From contig NZ_JALJZZ010000002.1 in NCBI RefSeq assembly GCF_024171565.1, positions 558,001-622,000 on the forward strand: a stretch of 64,000 nucleotides of DNA, read 5' to 3'. The DNA comes from Okibacterium sp. HSC-33S16 (lineage in GTDB: Bacteria; Actinomycetota; Actinomycetes; Actinomycetales; Microbacteriaceae). The notes under the pieces were generated by a model. It saw only the letters and a list, made by a program, of their open reading frames with translations. It was not told where the DNA came from and ran no database searches. This document shows positions 44,703 to 56,101 of this stretch, piece after piece; position 1 is the first letter of the stretch; each line of letters begins with the position of its first letter. The translations under genes were made by a program, and so were the position numbers.

Positions 44703-46793
44703 ATGGTTGACACTTCCATCCGACCAGATGAGATTAATCGCGACGACGTTCTCGCCGACCTCCCAGCCGGTGGCCCGGACGGCGCCAGGATCAACGTCCC
44801 CGAACTCGCGCACCAGCTGCTCGGTACCTGGCCGGACGCGCGGATCAAGGCCCGCGCCCTCGCGGCGCGTGAGGAGTTTCACCGCATCGAAGGCCTGACC
44901 GTCGATGAGCACCGCGAGCGGGTGTTCGGTCAGCTGAAGCTCCTCGTCGAAAACGGACAGGTGCACCGCGCCTTCCCCAAGCACCTCGGCGGCCAGGAAG
45001 ACCACGGCGGCAACATTGCCGGCTTCGAAGAGCTCGTCACCGCCGACCCGTCCCTGCAGATCAAGTCCGGCGTTCAGTGGGGCCTGTTCGGCTCAGCCGT
45101 GATGCACCTCGGCACCAAAGAACACCACGACAAGTGGCTCCCGGGCATCATGAGCCTCGAGATCCCTGGCGCATTCGCGATGACCGAGGTCGGACACGGC
45201 TCAGACGTCGCATCGATCGCCACGACAGCCACCTATGACGCCGAGACCCAGGAGTTCGTCATCCACACGCCGTTCCGTGCGGCGTGGAAGGACTACCTCG
45301 GCAACGCTGCCGTCCACGGCAAGGCGGCCACCCTATTCGCCCAGCTCATCACCAACGGCGTCAACCACGGCGTGCACTGCTTCTACGTTCCGATCCGTGA
45401 TGACGACGGCAACTTCCTCCCGGGGGTCGGTGGTGAGGACGACGGCATCAAGGGTGGCCTCAACGGCATCGACAACGGAAAGCTGCACTTCACGAACGTG
45501 CGCATCCCGCGCACGAACCTGCTCAACCGTTACGGTGACGTGGCCGAAGACGGCTCGTATTCGTCACCCATCTCCAGCCCCGGCCGACGTTTCTTTACGA
45601 TGCTGGGCACGCTCGTGCAGGGACGCGTGTCGCTGGATGGGGCTGCAGTCGCGGCATCCGCTGTCGCATTGCAGATTGCGATCACCTACGGTAGCCAGCG
45701 GCGCCAGTTCAACGCATCGAGTGACGTCCAGGAAGAAGTCATTCTTGACTACCAGCGGCACCAGCGCCGGCTCCTGCCGAAGCTCGCCACGACGTACGCC
45801 GCCATGTTCGCGCACGACAAGCTGCTCGTGAAGTTCGACGGGGTGTTCAGTGGCAAGAGCGACACTCCCGACGACCGTCAGGATCTCGAAACGCTGGCCG
45901 CCGGGCTCAAGTCACTGTCAACCTGGCACGCGCTCGACACGCTGCAGGAGGCGCGCGAGGCCTGTGGCGGTGCCGGGTTCATGGTGGGCAACCGTCTCAC
46001 CAGCCTGCGAGCCGACCTCGACATCTACGTGACCTTCGAAGGCGACAACAACGTGTTGCTGCAGCTCGTCGGAAAGCGACTGCTCGGCGACTACGCCAAA
46101 CGGTTCAAGGGCGCAGACGCCGCGACCCTGGCGAAGTTCGCGGCTGAGCAGGCTCGAGGCAAGGTTGTGCATGGCACCGGGCTGCGCTCGCTGGCCCAGA
46201 CCGTTGCCGACTTCGGCTCGACCGCGCGCTCGGTCGGGCACCTGCAGAACGAAGAGACCCAGCGCGAACTGCTGACCGACCGGGTCGAGACCATGGTGGC
46301 CGCAATTGCCGGGCGACTGCGTGCCGCGAGCAAGCTCTCACCCGCCGACGGCGCCGCGCTGTTCAACGCCAACCAGAACGAGCTCATCGAGGCCGCTCGG
46401 GCGCACGCCGAACTGCTGCAGTGGGAAGCGTTCACCGAAGCGCTCGGCACGGTGACCGACACGGGCACCAAGACCGTGCTGACCTGGCTGCGCGACCTGT
46501 TCGGCCTCGGGCTCGTGGAGCAGCACCTGGCCTGGTACCTGATCAATGGTCGGCTGTCCGGCCAACGCGCCTCGGCCGTGACGTCGTACATCGACCGGCT
46601 CCTCGCCCGGATCCGCCCACACGCGCTCGACCTCGTCGAAGCCTTCGGCTACACCCAGGACCACCTCCGCGCACCGGTGTCGTCGGGCATTGAGGCTGAG
46701 CGCCAGGACGAGGCGGCGGCGTACTTTGCCGAGTTGCGGGCATCGGGCACCGCCCCGGTTGCCGAGAAGTCGCTCAAGGCCAGCAAGAAGTAG
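44703..46793 (+). CDS. Acyl-CoA oxidase/dehydrogenase-family flavoenzyme
   Basis: This 696-residue protein has the acyl-CoA oxidase layout: FGSAVMHLGTKEHHDKWLP near residue 133, AFAMTEVGHGSDVASIATTATYD near residue 158 (FAD and substrate binding), ARxxFN-type RRQFNASS near residue 338, and DIYVTFEGDNNVLLQLVGKRLL near residue 440 with the catalytic glutamate. It should oxidise fatty acyl-CoA to the trans-2-enoyl form, using O2 or an electron carrier. The length and a C-terminal helical domain favour the oxidase type. A palindromic terminator follows. Confidence 0.9.
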   Translation: MVDTSIRPDEINRDDVLADLPAGGPDGARINVPELAHQLLGTWPDARIKARALAAREEFHRIEGLTVDEHRERVFGQLKLLVENGQVHRAFPKHLGGQEDHGGNIAGFEELVTADPSLQIKSGVQWGLFGSAVMHLGTKEHHDKWLPGIMSLEIPGAFAMTEVGHGSDVASIATTATYDAETQEFVIHTPFRAAWKDYLGNAAVHGKAATLFAQLITNGVNHGVHCFYVPIRDDDGNFLPGVGGEDDGIKGGLNGIDNGKLHFTNVRIPRTNLLNRYGDVAEDGSYSSPISSPGRRFFTMLGTLVQGRVSLDGAAVAASAVALQIAITYGSQRRQFNASSDVQEEVILDYQRHQRRLLPKLATTYAAMFAHDKLLVKFDGVFSGKSDTPDDRQDLETLAAGLKSLSTWHALDTLQEAREACGGAGFMVGNRLTSLRADLDIYVTFEGDNNVLLQLVGKRLLGDYAKRFKGADAATLAKFAAEQARGKVVHGTGLRSLAQTVADFGSTARSVGHLQNEETQRELLTDRVETMVAAIAGRLRAASKLSPADGAALFNANQNELIEAARAHAELLQWEAFTEALGTVTDTGTKTVLTWLRDLFGLGLVEQHLAWYLINGRLSGQRASAVTSYIDRLLARIRPHALDLVEAFGYTQDHLRAPVSSGIEAERQDEAAAYFAELRASGTAPVAEKSLKASKK

Positions 46794-46809
46794 CGCTCAG
46801 AACACACGA

Positions 46810-46846
46810 AAAGCCGCCCTTTCCGAAGCTTGGGAGGGGCGGCTTT
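46810..46846. terminator. Bidirectional terminator between acyl-CoA oxidase and ABC permease
   Basis: AAAGCCGCCC (46810-46819) pairs with GGGCGGCTTT (46837-46846), with A- and T-rich outer flanks on both strands. The flanking genes converge. Confidence 0.85.
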
Positions 46847-46853
46847 GTCGTGC

Positions 46854-47657
46854 TCAGCGACGCAGTCGGCGGTAGGCGCGGGCCGAGAGCGGGAGGAAGA
46901 CGAGAGTGAGAACGAGCGGCCATGCGGTGGCCATGAGGAGGGCACTGTCGTTCATCCATGCCGTCGTGATACCCGTCGGGTTCCCAAAAAGCTGCCGGGT
47001 CGCGGTCGCCGTTGCTGAGATTGGATTCCACGCGGCAACTGCACCGAGCCAGGCCGGCATGGTTTCCGGCGCGACGAAGACGTTGGAGAGGAACCCGACC
47101 GGCCAGATGAGCACCTGTACGGCCATCGTTGCCGCCGGGTTCCGGAACGTGAGCCCGAGGAAAATTCCGACCCAGAGCACGGCGAAGCGGAGCCAGATGA
47201 GAAGCAGCACGCCGACCAGTGCTGATCCCAGATCGGTGGTGATCTGCCAGCCGATCAGCAGCCCACCGACGAGCAGTACGGCCAGGTTGAGAACTGATGA
47301 CGCCATGTCGGCCCCACAGCGGCCCAGCGCAACGGCAGAACTGTGGATGGGCATCGACCGGAACCGGTCTGTGATGCCCTTCGCGGCATCCGTCGACATC
47401 GCCAGCATGGTGCTTTCAACGCCGAACAGCATAGTGAGGGTGAACATGCCCGGCAGCAGGAAGGTGATGTAGTCGCCGCCGCCCGGCACCTCGATGGCGC
47501 CGCCGAAGAGGAAGCCGAACATCAGCAGCAGCATGATCGAGAACAGCAGGCCGAAGATGGGCAGCGCAGGTTGTCGCTCCCAGTGCAGCAGTTCGCGTTG
47601 GGTGAGGATCCAGCCGTTGCGAAGCGCCGAGGAGCGCGGTGTCGAGAGTGTGGTCAC
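46854..47657 (-). CDS. ABC-2 type exporter permease (DrrB-like)
   Basis: This 267-residue protein has six spans and the ABC-2 features LLFSIMLLLMFGFLFGGAIEVPGGGDYITFLLPGMFTLTM near residue 37 and RFRSMPIHSSAVALGR near residue 97. The C-terminus carries AWNPISATATATRQLFGNP, typical of daunorubicin-type exporters. Its start overlaps the ATPase stop by four bases. Confidence 0.92.
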   Translation of the reverse strand: MTTLSTPRSSALRNGWILTQRELLHWERQPALPIFGLLFSIMLLLMFGFLFGGAIEVPGGGDYITFLLPGMFTLTMLFGVESTMLAMSTDAAKGITDRFRSMPIHSSAVALGRCGADMASSVLNLAVLLVGGLLIGWQITTDLGSALVGVLLLIWLRFAVLWVGIFLGLTFRNPAATMAVQVLIWPVGFLSNVFVAPETMPAWLGAVAAWNPISATATATRQLFGNPTGITTAWMNDSALLMATAWPLVLTLVFLPLSARAYRRLRR

Positions 47658-48610
47658 GATGTTGCCTCCTGGGAAGTGAGGGCGAGGAAGACCTCGTCGA
47701 GGGTCGGGCGACGAAGCACCAGGTCTTCCGGCTCAATGCCGGCTTCGTCGAGGGCACGCACGGTCGCGAGGAGGGCCGCGGTTCCTGACGGAGCTTCGAT
47801 CGTCACGGTTCGCGCAGCGCTATCGATTTCTGGCGTCGAGTGAGAATGAACGGATGCTGTGACGCGCGGCAGATCCGCAGCATCCGACACGGTCACGACA
47901 ATACGGTCGGACCCGAGCTGTTTTTTGAGCTCGACCGGTGTTCCCGTTCGAACCACGTGTCCGGCCTTCATCACCGAAATTGAGTCGGCCAGTTGGTCGG
48001 CTTCGTCGAGGTATTGCGTCGTCAACAGCACGGTGGTGCCGTCCGCCGCAATGCGTCGGATGGTTCGCCACACCTCGTTGCGTCCGCGCGGGTCGAGCCC
48101 CGTTGTCGGCTCATCGAGGAAGAGCACGGCGGGCGACAGGATGAGACTCGCGCAGATATCGAGCCGTCGGCGCATGCCGCCGGAATACCCAGACACCGGC
48201 CGGTCGGCGGCCTCGATGAGGTCGAATGCGGCCATGAGCTCACCGGCCCGGCTCACAGCCTGGGTCTTCGACAGGCCGAAGAGCCGGCCGAACATTACGA
48301 GATTCTGAGTCCCGCCGAGGATGTCGTCGACGGCGGTGCCCTGGCCGACCAGGCCGATGCGTTCTCGAACCCGGCGGGATTCGGTACGGACGGCGTATCC
48401 CGCCACCCGGGCTGTTCCCGAGTCAACGTCGATGAGCGTGGTCAGCGCGCGAACGGCCGTGCTCTTGCCTGCGCCGTTGGGACCGAGCAGCCCGTGGATC
48501 GAGCCAGGGGCGCAGTCGAGGGAGAAGTCATCGAGAGCCGTCACGTCGCCGTAGCGCTTGTGCAGTCCAACGGCCTGGAGAGAGGGAGATTGCGACACAG
48601 TAATCCTCAC
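47654..48610 (-). CDS. ABC exporter ATPase (DrrA-like)
   Basis: This 318-residue ATPase has LLGPNGAGKSTAVRAL near residue 38, SGYSGGMRRRLDICASLI near residue 140 and LFLDEPTTGLDPRGR near residue 163, then a C-terminal extension typical of the DrrA group. With the permease it forms an exporter of drugs or lipids. It is divergent from a TetR gene, and the shared operators suggest repression by that regulator. Confidence 0.93.
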   Translation of the reverse strand: MRITVSQSPSLQAVGLHKRYGDVTALDDFSLDCAPGSIHGLLGPNGAGKSTAVRALTTLIDVDSGTARVAGYAVRTESRRVRERIGLVGQGTAVDDILGGTQNLVMFGRLFGLSKTQAVSRAGELMAAFDLIEAADRPVSGYSGGMRRRLDICASLILSPAVLFLDEPTTGLDPRGRNEVWRTIRRIAADGTTVLLTTQYLDEADQLADSISVMKAGHVVRTGTPVELKKQLGSDRIVVTVSDAADLPRVTASVHSHSTPEIDSAARTVTIEAPSGTAALLATVRALDEAGIEPEDLVLRRPTLDEVFLALTSQEATS

Positions 48611-48612
48611 GT

Positions 48613-48662
48613 CGTACGGTATACGGAGTTATGCGGAGAATTGAGCGTACACCATACGGAGT
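48613..48662. promoter_or_regulatory. Two direct 17-bp operator repeats between the exporter and TetR genes
   Basis: CGTACGGTATACGGAGT (48613-48629) and CGTACACCATACGGAGT (48646-48662) match at 15 of 17 bases and are 33 bases apart, three helical turns. A third partial copy (ATGCGGAGAA) lies between them. The second copy is three bases upstream of the -10 (TACACT) of the TetR gene. Confidence 0.75.
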
Positions 48663-48665
48663 AAG

Positions 48666-48677
48666 TACACTAGGGCC
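48666..48677 (+). promoter_or_regulatory. -10 hexamer of leaderless TetR promoter
   Basis: TACACT (48666-48671), six bases, then ATG 48678, without a ribosome site. Confidence 0.55.
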
Positions 48678-49448
48678 ATGAGCGTCAACGAACCTGCTGC
48701 TCGAAGCGATCCCGACCGCACCCTGGCGTTGTTATGGCGGCGTACGCTCGGTGAGCAGCCGCCCGCGCGCGGACCCCGGCAACGAACGACTGTCGACGCC
48801 GTGGTGGACGCGGGTATCGCTCTCGCTGACGCAGAGGGACTCGACGCCTTCTCCATGCGGAAAGTCGCCGAGCACCTCGGCATCGGCGTGATGAGTCTCT
48901 ACACCTATGTTCCCGGGCGCGATGAGCTGATCGGACTCATGGTCGACCAGGTGACCGGCGAACTGCCGCATCCCGAACTGACGGGCACGGTACGGGAGCG
49001 ACTCGACGCCGTTGCCCGGCACCTGTGGCTCGAGTATCGGCGGCACCCATGGCTGTTGTCCGTCGACACGTCACGGCCCGCACTGGGGCCGCACGTTTCA
49101 GACCGGTACGAGTGGGAGCTCTCTGCCGTCGAAGGTGTCGGCATTAGCGACATCGCGATGGATCAGGTGGTGACGCTCATCGCGGGCTTCGTGGCGAGTG
49201 CCGCTCGAACGGCTCGGGACCAGGAGACGACGAGGGAACGCTCCGGGCAGAGCGACGCCGAGTGGTGGGAAGCAAACGCCCCCGTGCTGGAGAAGGTGAT
49301 GGACGGATCGAAGTATCCGATCGCCGGTCGGGTGGGGCAGGCGGCCGGAGAGGCCTACCAGGCCGCAAGCAATCCCGAGCTGGCATTCGAGTTCGGCCTC
49401 GCCCGGGTGCTCGACGGAATCATGGTGTTCGTCGAGGCGGGCGACTGA
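48678..49448 (+). CDS. TetR-family transcriptional regulator
   Basis: This 256-residue protein has the TetR helix-turn-helix at residues 38-80 (AGIALADAEGLDAFSMRKVAEHLGIGVMSLYTYVPGRDEL) and a tetracycline-repressor-type C-terminal ligand domain. It has an unusual 35-residue N-terminal arm (RTLALLWRRTLGEQPPARG), as seen in TetR_C regulators of actinobacterial drug pumps. It should repress the divergent ABC exporter and itself. Confidence 0.9.
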   Translation: MSVNEPAARSDPDRTLALLWRRTLGEQPPARGPRQRTTVDAVVDAGIALADAEGLDAFSMRKVAEHLGIGVMSLYTYVPGRDELIGLMVDQVTGELPHPELTGTVRERLDAVARHLWLEYRRHPWLLSVDTSRPALGPHVSDRYEWELSAVEGVGISDIAMDQVVTLIAGFVASAARTARDQETTRERSGQSDAEWWEANAPVLEKVMDGSKYPIAGRVGQAAGEAYQAASNPELAFEFGLARVLDGIMVFVEAGD

Positions 49449-49469
49449 CCGCCGCCCGCCTCGACACGA

Positions 49470-50132
49470 TCAGCCCGCGGAGACGGCTGCGGCTACAGCC
49501 GCAGCAATCGGGGTCTCACCGGAGATGGCTTCCCAGGTGAAGCCTGCGGTTTCCGGGAAGGTCAGTACGGCCGCAATGAGTGCAGCGACATCGGCACGCG
49601 GAATGGAGCCACGGCCGGTGTCGGACTCGAGCTGGACCATGCCGGTCGGCTCGTCATCGGTCAGCGCGCCCGGGCGGAGAATGGTCCAGGCTAGCGACGT
49701 CTTCTTGAGGTCGATGTCTGCATTGCGCTTGGCGGCAACGTACGCCGCCCACACGTCGTCGCTCGTGTCGACCTCCCCGTCGATTCCCATGGCGGAAACC
49801 TGCACGAATCGCGAAACACCGGCTCGTTCGGCAGCGGCAGCTGACTTGACCGATCCCTCGTAATCCACAGTGTGTTTCCGTTCCGCGCCGGAATTGGGGC
49901 CGGCCCCCGCAGCGAAGACGACAGCATCCGCCCCGCTCAGGATGGGAACGAGATCGTCGACGGATGCGGTTTCGATGTCGCAGACGACGGGTTCGGCGCC
50001 GAGGCCGGCGATGTCCGACGAGTGGTCCGGGTTACGGAACACGCTGACGACGTCATCGCCGTTGTCGACGAGCTGGCTGGTGAGGATACGGCTGATCTTG
50101 CCGTGCCCTCCGATGATCACAATTCGGCTCAT
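49470..50132 (-). CDS. NAD(P)-binding SDR-type oxidoreductase (NAD(P)H-binding family)
   Basis: This 220-residue Rossmann protein begins MSRIVIIGGHGKISRILTSQL with the glycine-rich loop; here it reads GGHGKIS where GxxGxxG is usual. VVFAAGAG near residue 70 and RFVQVSAMG near residue 108 follow. It resembles the YtfG/atypical SDR group; the substrate is unknown. The next gene upstream, an aldo/keto reductase, ends 33 bases away on the same strand. Confidence 0.85.
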   Translation of the reverse strand: MSRIVIIGGHGKISRILTSQLVDNGDDVVSVFRNPDHSSDIAGLGAEPVVCDIETASVDDLVPILSGADAVVFAAGAGPNSGAERKHTVDYEGSVKSAAAAERAGVSRFVQVSAMGIDGEVDTSDDVWAAYVAAKRNADIDLKKTSLAWTILRPGALTDDEPTGMVQLESDTGRGSIPRADVAALIAAVLTFPETAGFTWEAISGETPIAAAVAAAVSAG

Positions 50133-50164
50133 GTGTCTCTCCTCGTTCAGTGGGCCGTCGTCGG

Positions 50165-51169
50165 TTAGGACGGACGGTTTTCGGGGGACTGGGTCTTGGA
50201 CGGGTCGGTCTCGGGCAGCGTGCCGAGCACCTCGTCGATGCTCGCGAGGGACTCGCTCGAGAGTCTGACGCCCGACGCCTGCACATTGTCACGCACCTGC
50301 TCGGGCCGGGACGCGCCGATGAGGGCCGCCGCCACGTTGTCATTCGCCAGGACCCACGCGATCGCGAGCTGGGCGAGGGTGAGCCCGTTCTCGTCAGCGA
50401 TGGGTTTGAGATTCTGCACTGCCGTGAGCACCTCATCGCGGAGGAACGCCTTCACGGTGTCGGCGCCGCCCTTCGAATCGGTGGCACGCGAGCCCTCGGG
50501 CAGCGGCTGGCCGGGCAGGTACTTGCCCGACAGGATGCCCTGGGCAACCGGCGACCAGACGATCTGCGAAATCCCCAGCTCGCGCGACGCCGGAACGACC
50601 TCTTCCTCAATCACCCGCCAGAGCATTGAGTACTGCGGCTGGTTGGAGACGAGTGAGAAGCCCAGCTCCTTGGCCAGGGCCGAGCCGCGACGCAACTGGT
50701 CGGCGTTCCACTCGGAGACGCCGATGTAGAGCGCCTTGCCCTGCCGAACCACGTCGGCGAACGCCTGCATGGTTTCTTCGAGCGGTGTCGAGTAGTCGTA
50801 TCGGTGTGCCTGGTAGAGGTCAACATAGTCGGTGCCGAGGCGGGTCAGCGAGCCGTGGATCGACTCCATGATGTGCTTGCGGCTGAGCCCGGAGTCGTTG
50901 GGACCCTTCGGACCGGTCGGCCAGTACACCTTCGTGAAAATCTCGAGTGATTCGCGGCGCTCGGAGGCAAGCGCTTCGCCGAGCACGGTCTCCGCTGCCG
51001 TATTGGCGTAGGCGTCAGCCGTGTCGAAGGTGGTAATGCCGCTCTCGAGCGCTGCGGCCACGCACGCCTTCGCAGTCTCGTTCTCGACCTGTGAGCCGTG
51101 AGTGAGCCAGTTGCCGTAGGTAATTTCTGAAATTCTGAGGCCTGAGTTGCCGAGGTATCGATAGTCCAT
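50165..51169 (-). CDS. Aldo/keto reductase, Kv-beta-like
   Basis: This 334-residue protein has the aldo/keto reductase tetrad regions: TFDTADAYANTAAETVLGEAL near residue 47 (Asp and Tyr), IFTKVYWP near residue 77 (Lys) and DLYQAHRYDY near residue 117 (His). The NADPH-binding LIGASRPEQVRDNVQA lies near the end. ATG 51169 lies six bases after TAGCGT (minus strand), so it is probably leaderless. Confidence 0.93.
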   Translation of the reverse strand: MDYRYLGNSGLRISEITYGNWLTHGSQVENETAKACVAAALESGITTFDTADAYANTAAETVLGEALASERRESLEIFTKVYWPTGPKGPNDSGLSRKHIMESIHGSLTRLGTDYVDLYQAHRYDYSTPLEETMQAFADVVRQGKALYIGVSEWNADQLRRGSALAKELGFSLVSNQPQYSMLWRVIEEEVVPASRELGISQIVWSPVAQGILSGKYLPGQPLPEGSRATDSKGGADTVKAFLRDEVLTAVQNLKPIADENGLTLAQLAIAWVLANDNVAAALIGASRPEQVRDNVQASGVRLSSESLASIDEVLGTLPETDPSKTQSPENRPS

Positions 51170-51201
51170 GCCGCCACGCTACGCCCCGGCCGTGCCCGGC
51201 A

Positions 51202-53226
<2,025 letters not shown>

Positions 53227-53277
53227 TCGCCCCAGCACCGGCGGCGCAAGGCGTGGAGCCGCCCGGGCGCCGAGGGA

Positions 53278-53289
53278 TACGGTGGGCGA
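53278..53289 (+). promoter_or_regulatory. -10 hexamer of leaderless promoter for the zinc peptidase
   Basis: TACGGT (53278-53283), six bases, GTG 53290; the same hexamer and spacing as at pip. Confidence 0.5.
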
Positions 53290-54186
53290 GTGACGTTCAA
53301 TCCTGACTCAGACATTTCCGGCAGCAATGTCCGTAAGCGCGGCCGCGGCACGGCGATTGGCGTTGGCGGCGGCGGGCTCGCGGTCGTTGCCGTGTTCCTC
53401 ATCGCCCAGTTCACTGGAATCGACCTGAGTGGATTTGTCGGTGGCGGCGACACGAGTGGCGGGTCGGCACCATTGACGACCTCGTTGAGCGAGAAATGCA
53501 AGACGGGTGAAGACGCCAACGAGAACATCGAGTGCCGGATGGCCGGCGCTGGCGTCTCGATCGACGACTTTTGGGCCGACAACTATTCGCTCGTGTCGAG
53601 CGGCGAATACCGCACCCCGCAGTTCGCCCTGTTCGAAGCGTCGACAACCACTCAGGGCTGTGGCGGGGCGTCGAGCGCGACCGGGCCGTTCTACTGCCCG
53701 GGGGACGAGACCATCTACATCGACACCTCCTTCTTCTCCCAGCTGCAGCAACCACCGTTTGACACCACCGGTGGCCCGCTCGCGCAGCTCTACATTGCCG
53801 CGCACGAGTGGGGGCACCACATCCAGGCCATCTCCGGAATCATGGAGTCGGCGAACCGCACCGGCACCGGCGCCGACTCCGACTCGGTGCGCATCGAGCT
53901 GCAGGCCGACTGCTTCGCCGGTGCCTGGGTCGCCGGTGCCAGCCAGACCGAAGACTCGAGCGGTCGCACGCTGCTCGAGGAGCCCTCGGCCGCCGAGATC
54001 GCCGACGCCCTCGACGCAGCGGCAGCCGTTGGCGACGACCGCATCCAGGCCGGCTCGGGACAGGGAGTCAACTCCGAGGCGTGGACCCACGGGTCAAGCG
54101 AGCAACGCCAGCGCTGGTTCAACGCGGGCCGCGAGGGCGGACCTGCGAACTGCGACACCTTCTCGGTAGACGGCTCACAGCTCTAA
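53290..54186 (+). CDS. Membrane-anchored neutral zinc metallopeptidase (YpfJ family)
   Basis: This 298-residue protein has one N-terminal span (residues 23-45), an exposed domain starting near residue 68, and the zinc motif AAHEWGHHIQAISG near residue 172 (HExxHH). A downstream ELQADCFAGAW near residue 200 is conserved in this family. Several cysteines suggest an extracytoplasmic, disulfide-bonded domain. Substrate is unknown. Confidence 0.92.
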   Translation: MTFNPDSDISGSNVRKRGRGTAIGVGGGGLAVVAVFLIAQFTGIDLSGFVGGGDTSGGSAPLTTSLSEKCKTGEDANENIECRMAGAGVSIDDFWADNYSLVSSGEYRTPQFALFEASTTTQGCGGASSATGPFYCPGDETIYIDTSFFSQLQQPPFDTTGGPLAQLYIAAHEWGHHIQAISGIMESANRTGTGADSDSVRIELQADCFAGAWVAGASQTEDSSGRTLLEEPSAAEIADALDAAAAVGDDRIQAGSGQGVNSEAWTHGSSEQRQRWFNAGREGGPANCDTFSVDGSQL

Positions 54187-54302
54187 ACCTCGCCGCCAGC
54201 TTCGCCGCTCGATCCCGGGTGCCGGCGACCACGGTACCGCGGTATGAGGCAGAGCCCGATCTGCTGGCCTGAGGGTGGACGCGACGCGGTGTGCCTCGCT
54301 CG

Positions 54303-54314
54303 TAGCGTTGCAGC
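54303..54314 (+). promoter_or_regulatory. -10 hexamer of leaderless promoter for the ABC-two-component operon
   Basis: TAGCGT (54303-54308), six bases, ATG 54315. The same TAGCGT occurs before the genes at 4043 and 51169. Confidence 0.55.
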
Positions 54315-55247
54315 ATGATCGAAGCACACACCCTCACCAAGACCTACGGGTCAAAGACCGCGGTCAACGACATCACGTTCACGGTGCGTCCCGGAGCCGT
54401 CACCGGGTTCCTCGGCCCCAACGGCGCTGGCAAGTCCACCACGATGCGCATGATCGTCGGACTCGACCGGCCCACCGCCGGCCGAGTCACCGTCAACGGC
54501 AAGCTCTACGCCGACCACAGCTCACCACTCCACGAAGTCGGTGCCCTCCTCGACGCCAAGGCCGTGCACACCGGCCGAAGCGCCGAGAACCACCTCCTCG
54601 CCCTCGCGGCCACTCACCGCATTCCGAAACGTCGGGTGAGCGAGGTGATCGAACTGACCGGCCTCGAGTCCGTCGCCCGCAAACGAGTCGGCGGTTTCTC
54701 TCTCGGCATGGGCCAGCGACTGGGCATTGCCGCGGCCCTGCTTGGCGACCCGCAGACCCTCATTCTCGACGAGCCGATCAACGGGCTCGACCCGGAGGGT
54801 GTGCGCTGGGTCAGGTCGCTGGTCCGGGGACTCGCGGCCGAAGGCCGAACCGTCCTGCTGTCGAGCCACTTGATGAGTGAGATGGCCGTTACTGCCGACC
54901 ACCTCATCGTTCTCGGCAAGGGACGCGTGATCGCGAATGCTCCCGTCGCCGAGGTCATCGGTGGAGCCACCCGCGTGAGCGTTCGCGTTCGATCGCCACA
55001 GGCATCCGTTCTCGCCTCAACGCTCGCCTCACCAGAGGTGACCGTGACCCACGTGGAGCACGATCTGCTCACCGTCACCGGGATCACCGCCGAATCGGTC
55101 GGCGACCGGGCCGCACGCGCTGGAATTGCCCTGCACGAACTCACCCCGATCACCGCCTCACTCGAAGAGGCCTACCTGCAACTGACGAACGACGACGTGG
55201 AGTACCGCACCGGCGCCTCCGCTCGAGACCTGGAGATGACACGATGA
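54315..55247 (+). CDS. ABC exporter ATPase
   Basis: This 310-residue ATPase has FLGPNGAGKSTTMRMI near residue 34, GGFSLGMGQRLGIAAALLG near residue 127 and LILDEPINGLDPEG near residue 150. The signature is SLGMGQR, as in bacitracin/lantibiotic-type BcrA exporters. It overlaps the permease start by four bases and precedes a histidine kinase/regulator pair. Confidence 0.93.
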   Translation: MIEAHTLTKTYGSKTAVNDITFTVRPGAVTGFLGPNGAGKSTTMRMIVGLDRPTAGRVTVNGKLYADHSSPLHEVGALLDAKAVHTGRSAENHLLALAATHRIPKRRVSEVIELTGLESVARKRVGGFSLGMGQRLGIAAALLGDPQTLILDEPINGLDPEGVRWVRSLVRGLAAEGRTVLLSSHLMSEMAVTADHLIVLGKGRVIANAPVAEVIGGATRVSVRVRSPQASVLASTLASPEVTVTHVEHDLLTVTGITAESVGDRAARAGIALHELTPITASLEEAYLQLTNDDVEYRTGASARDLEMTR

Positions 55248-56089
55248 CCACATTGACGGTGGCGCATGATGCGCCAGAACTGCGGATGCCACGGGCACTG
55301 CCCGCGAGCCCGGTACGTTTCGGCGGCGTCCTTCGTTCCGAAACGATCAAGCTGCGCAGCCTGCGATCGACGGTCTGGTCGTACGCGGTCCTCATCCTCG
55401 TCTCGTTCGGACTGGCCGCGCTCATGGCCTCGACGATCGCGAGCACGATTGACGGCGCGGTTCCTGCCGAGGGGCAGACCGCAATCGTCATGCAGGTGAG
55501 TTCGTTCCCCGTCGCCCTGGGGCAACTGGTCGCCGCCGTCCTCGGTGTGCTCTTCATCGCCGGTGAGTATGGAACCGGCATGATCCGCTCGACCTTCGCG
55601 GCCGTTCCACGTCGGCTGCCGGTGCTCTGGGCGAAGACCCTGGTGCTGTTTGTGGCGACCTTCCTCGTCGGGCTGGTCTCGACCGTCGGCGCCTACCTCA
55701 TCGGCATTCCGTTCCTGGCGGGCAGCGACGTCTCCGCGCCGCTCACCGACCCTGACGTCCTGCGGGCCGTGATGGGCGGAGCGCTCTACCTTGCCCTGAT
55801 CGCTGTCTTCGCGCTCGGTGTCGGCACGGTGCTGCGCAACTCGGCTGGCGGAATCGCCGTTGTGCTCGGCATCATCCTGATCGTGCCGACCGTGCTGCAG
55901 CTCATCCCGGCGGACTGGGCGACAAATATGATCCCCTACCTGATCTCCGACGCGGGCCTCGGTGGCCTCGGCATACAATCGGATATCCCCGGCAGCCTCG
56001 AGCCGTGGCAGCAACTGCTGGTCGTGCTGGGCTGGGTCGCCGCCTCGCTCACCGCTGGGGCCATCATGATGAAGCGGAGAGACGCCTGA
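55244..56089 (+). CDS. ABC-2 type permease
   Basis: This 281-residue protein has about six spans, with a conserved N-terminal segment RFGGVLRSETIKLRSLRSTVWSYAVL typical of BcrB-like permeases, and RSTFAAVPRRLPVLWAKTLVLF near residue 120. It forms an exporter with the upstream ATPase. A strong hairpin follows its stop. Confidence 0.9.
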   Translation: MTTLTVAHDAPELRMPRALPASPVRFGGVLRSETIKLRSLRSTVWSYAVLILVSFGLAALMASTIASTIDGAVPAEGQTAIVMQVSSFPVALGQLVAAVLGVLFIAGEYGTGMIRSTFAAVPRRLPVLWAKTLVLFVATFLVGLVSTVGAYLIGIPFLAGSDVSAPLTDPDVLRAVMGGALYLALIAVFALGVGTVLRNSAGGIAVVLGIILIVPTVLQLIPADWATNMIPYLISDAGLGGLGIQSDIPGSLEPWQQLLVVLGWVAASLTAGAIMMKRRDA

Positions 56090-56101
56090 CCGAGACGCCG
56101 A

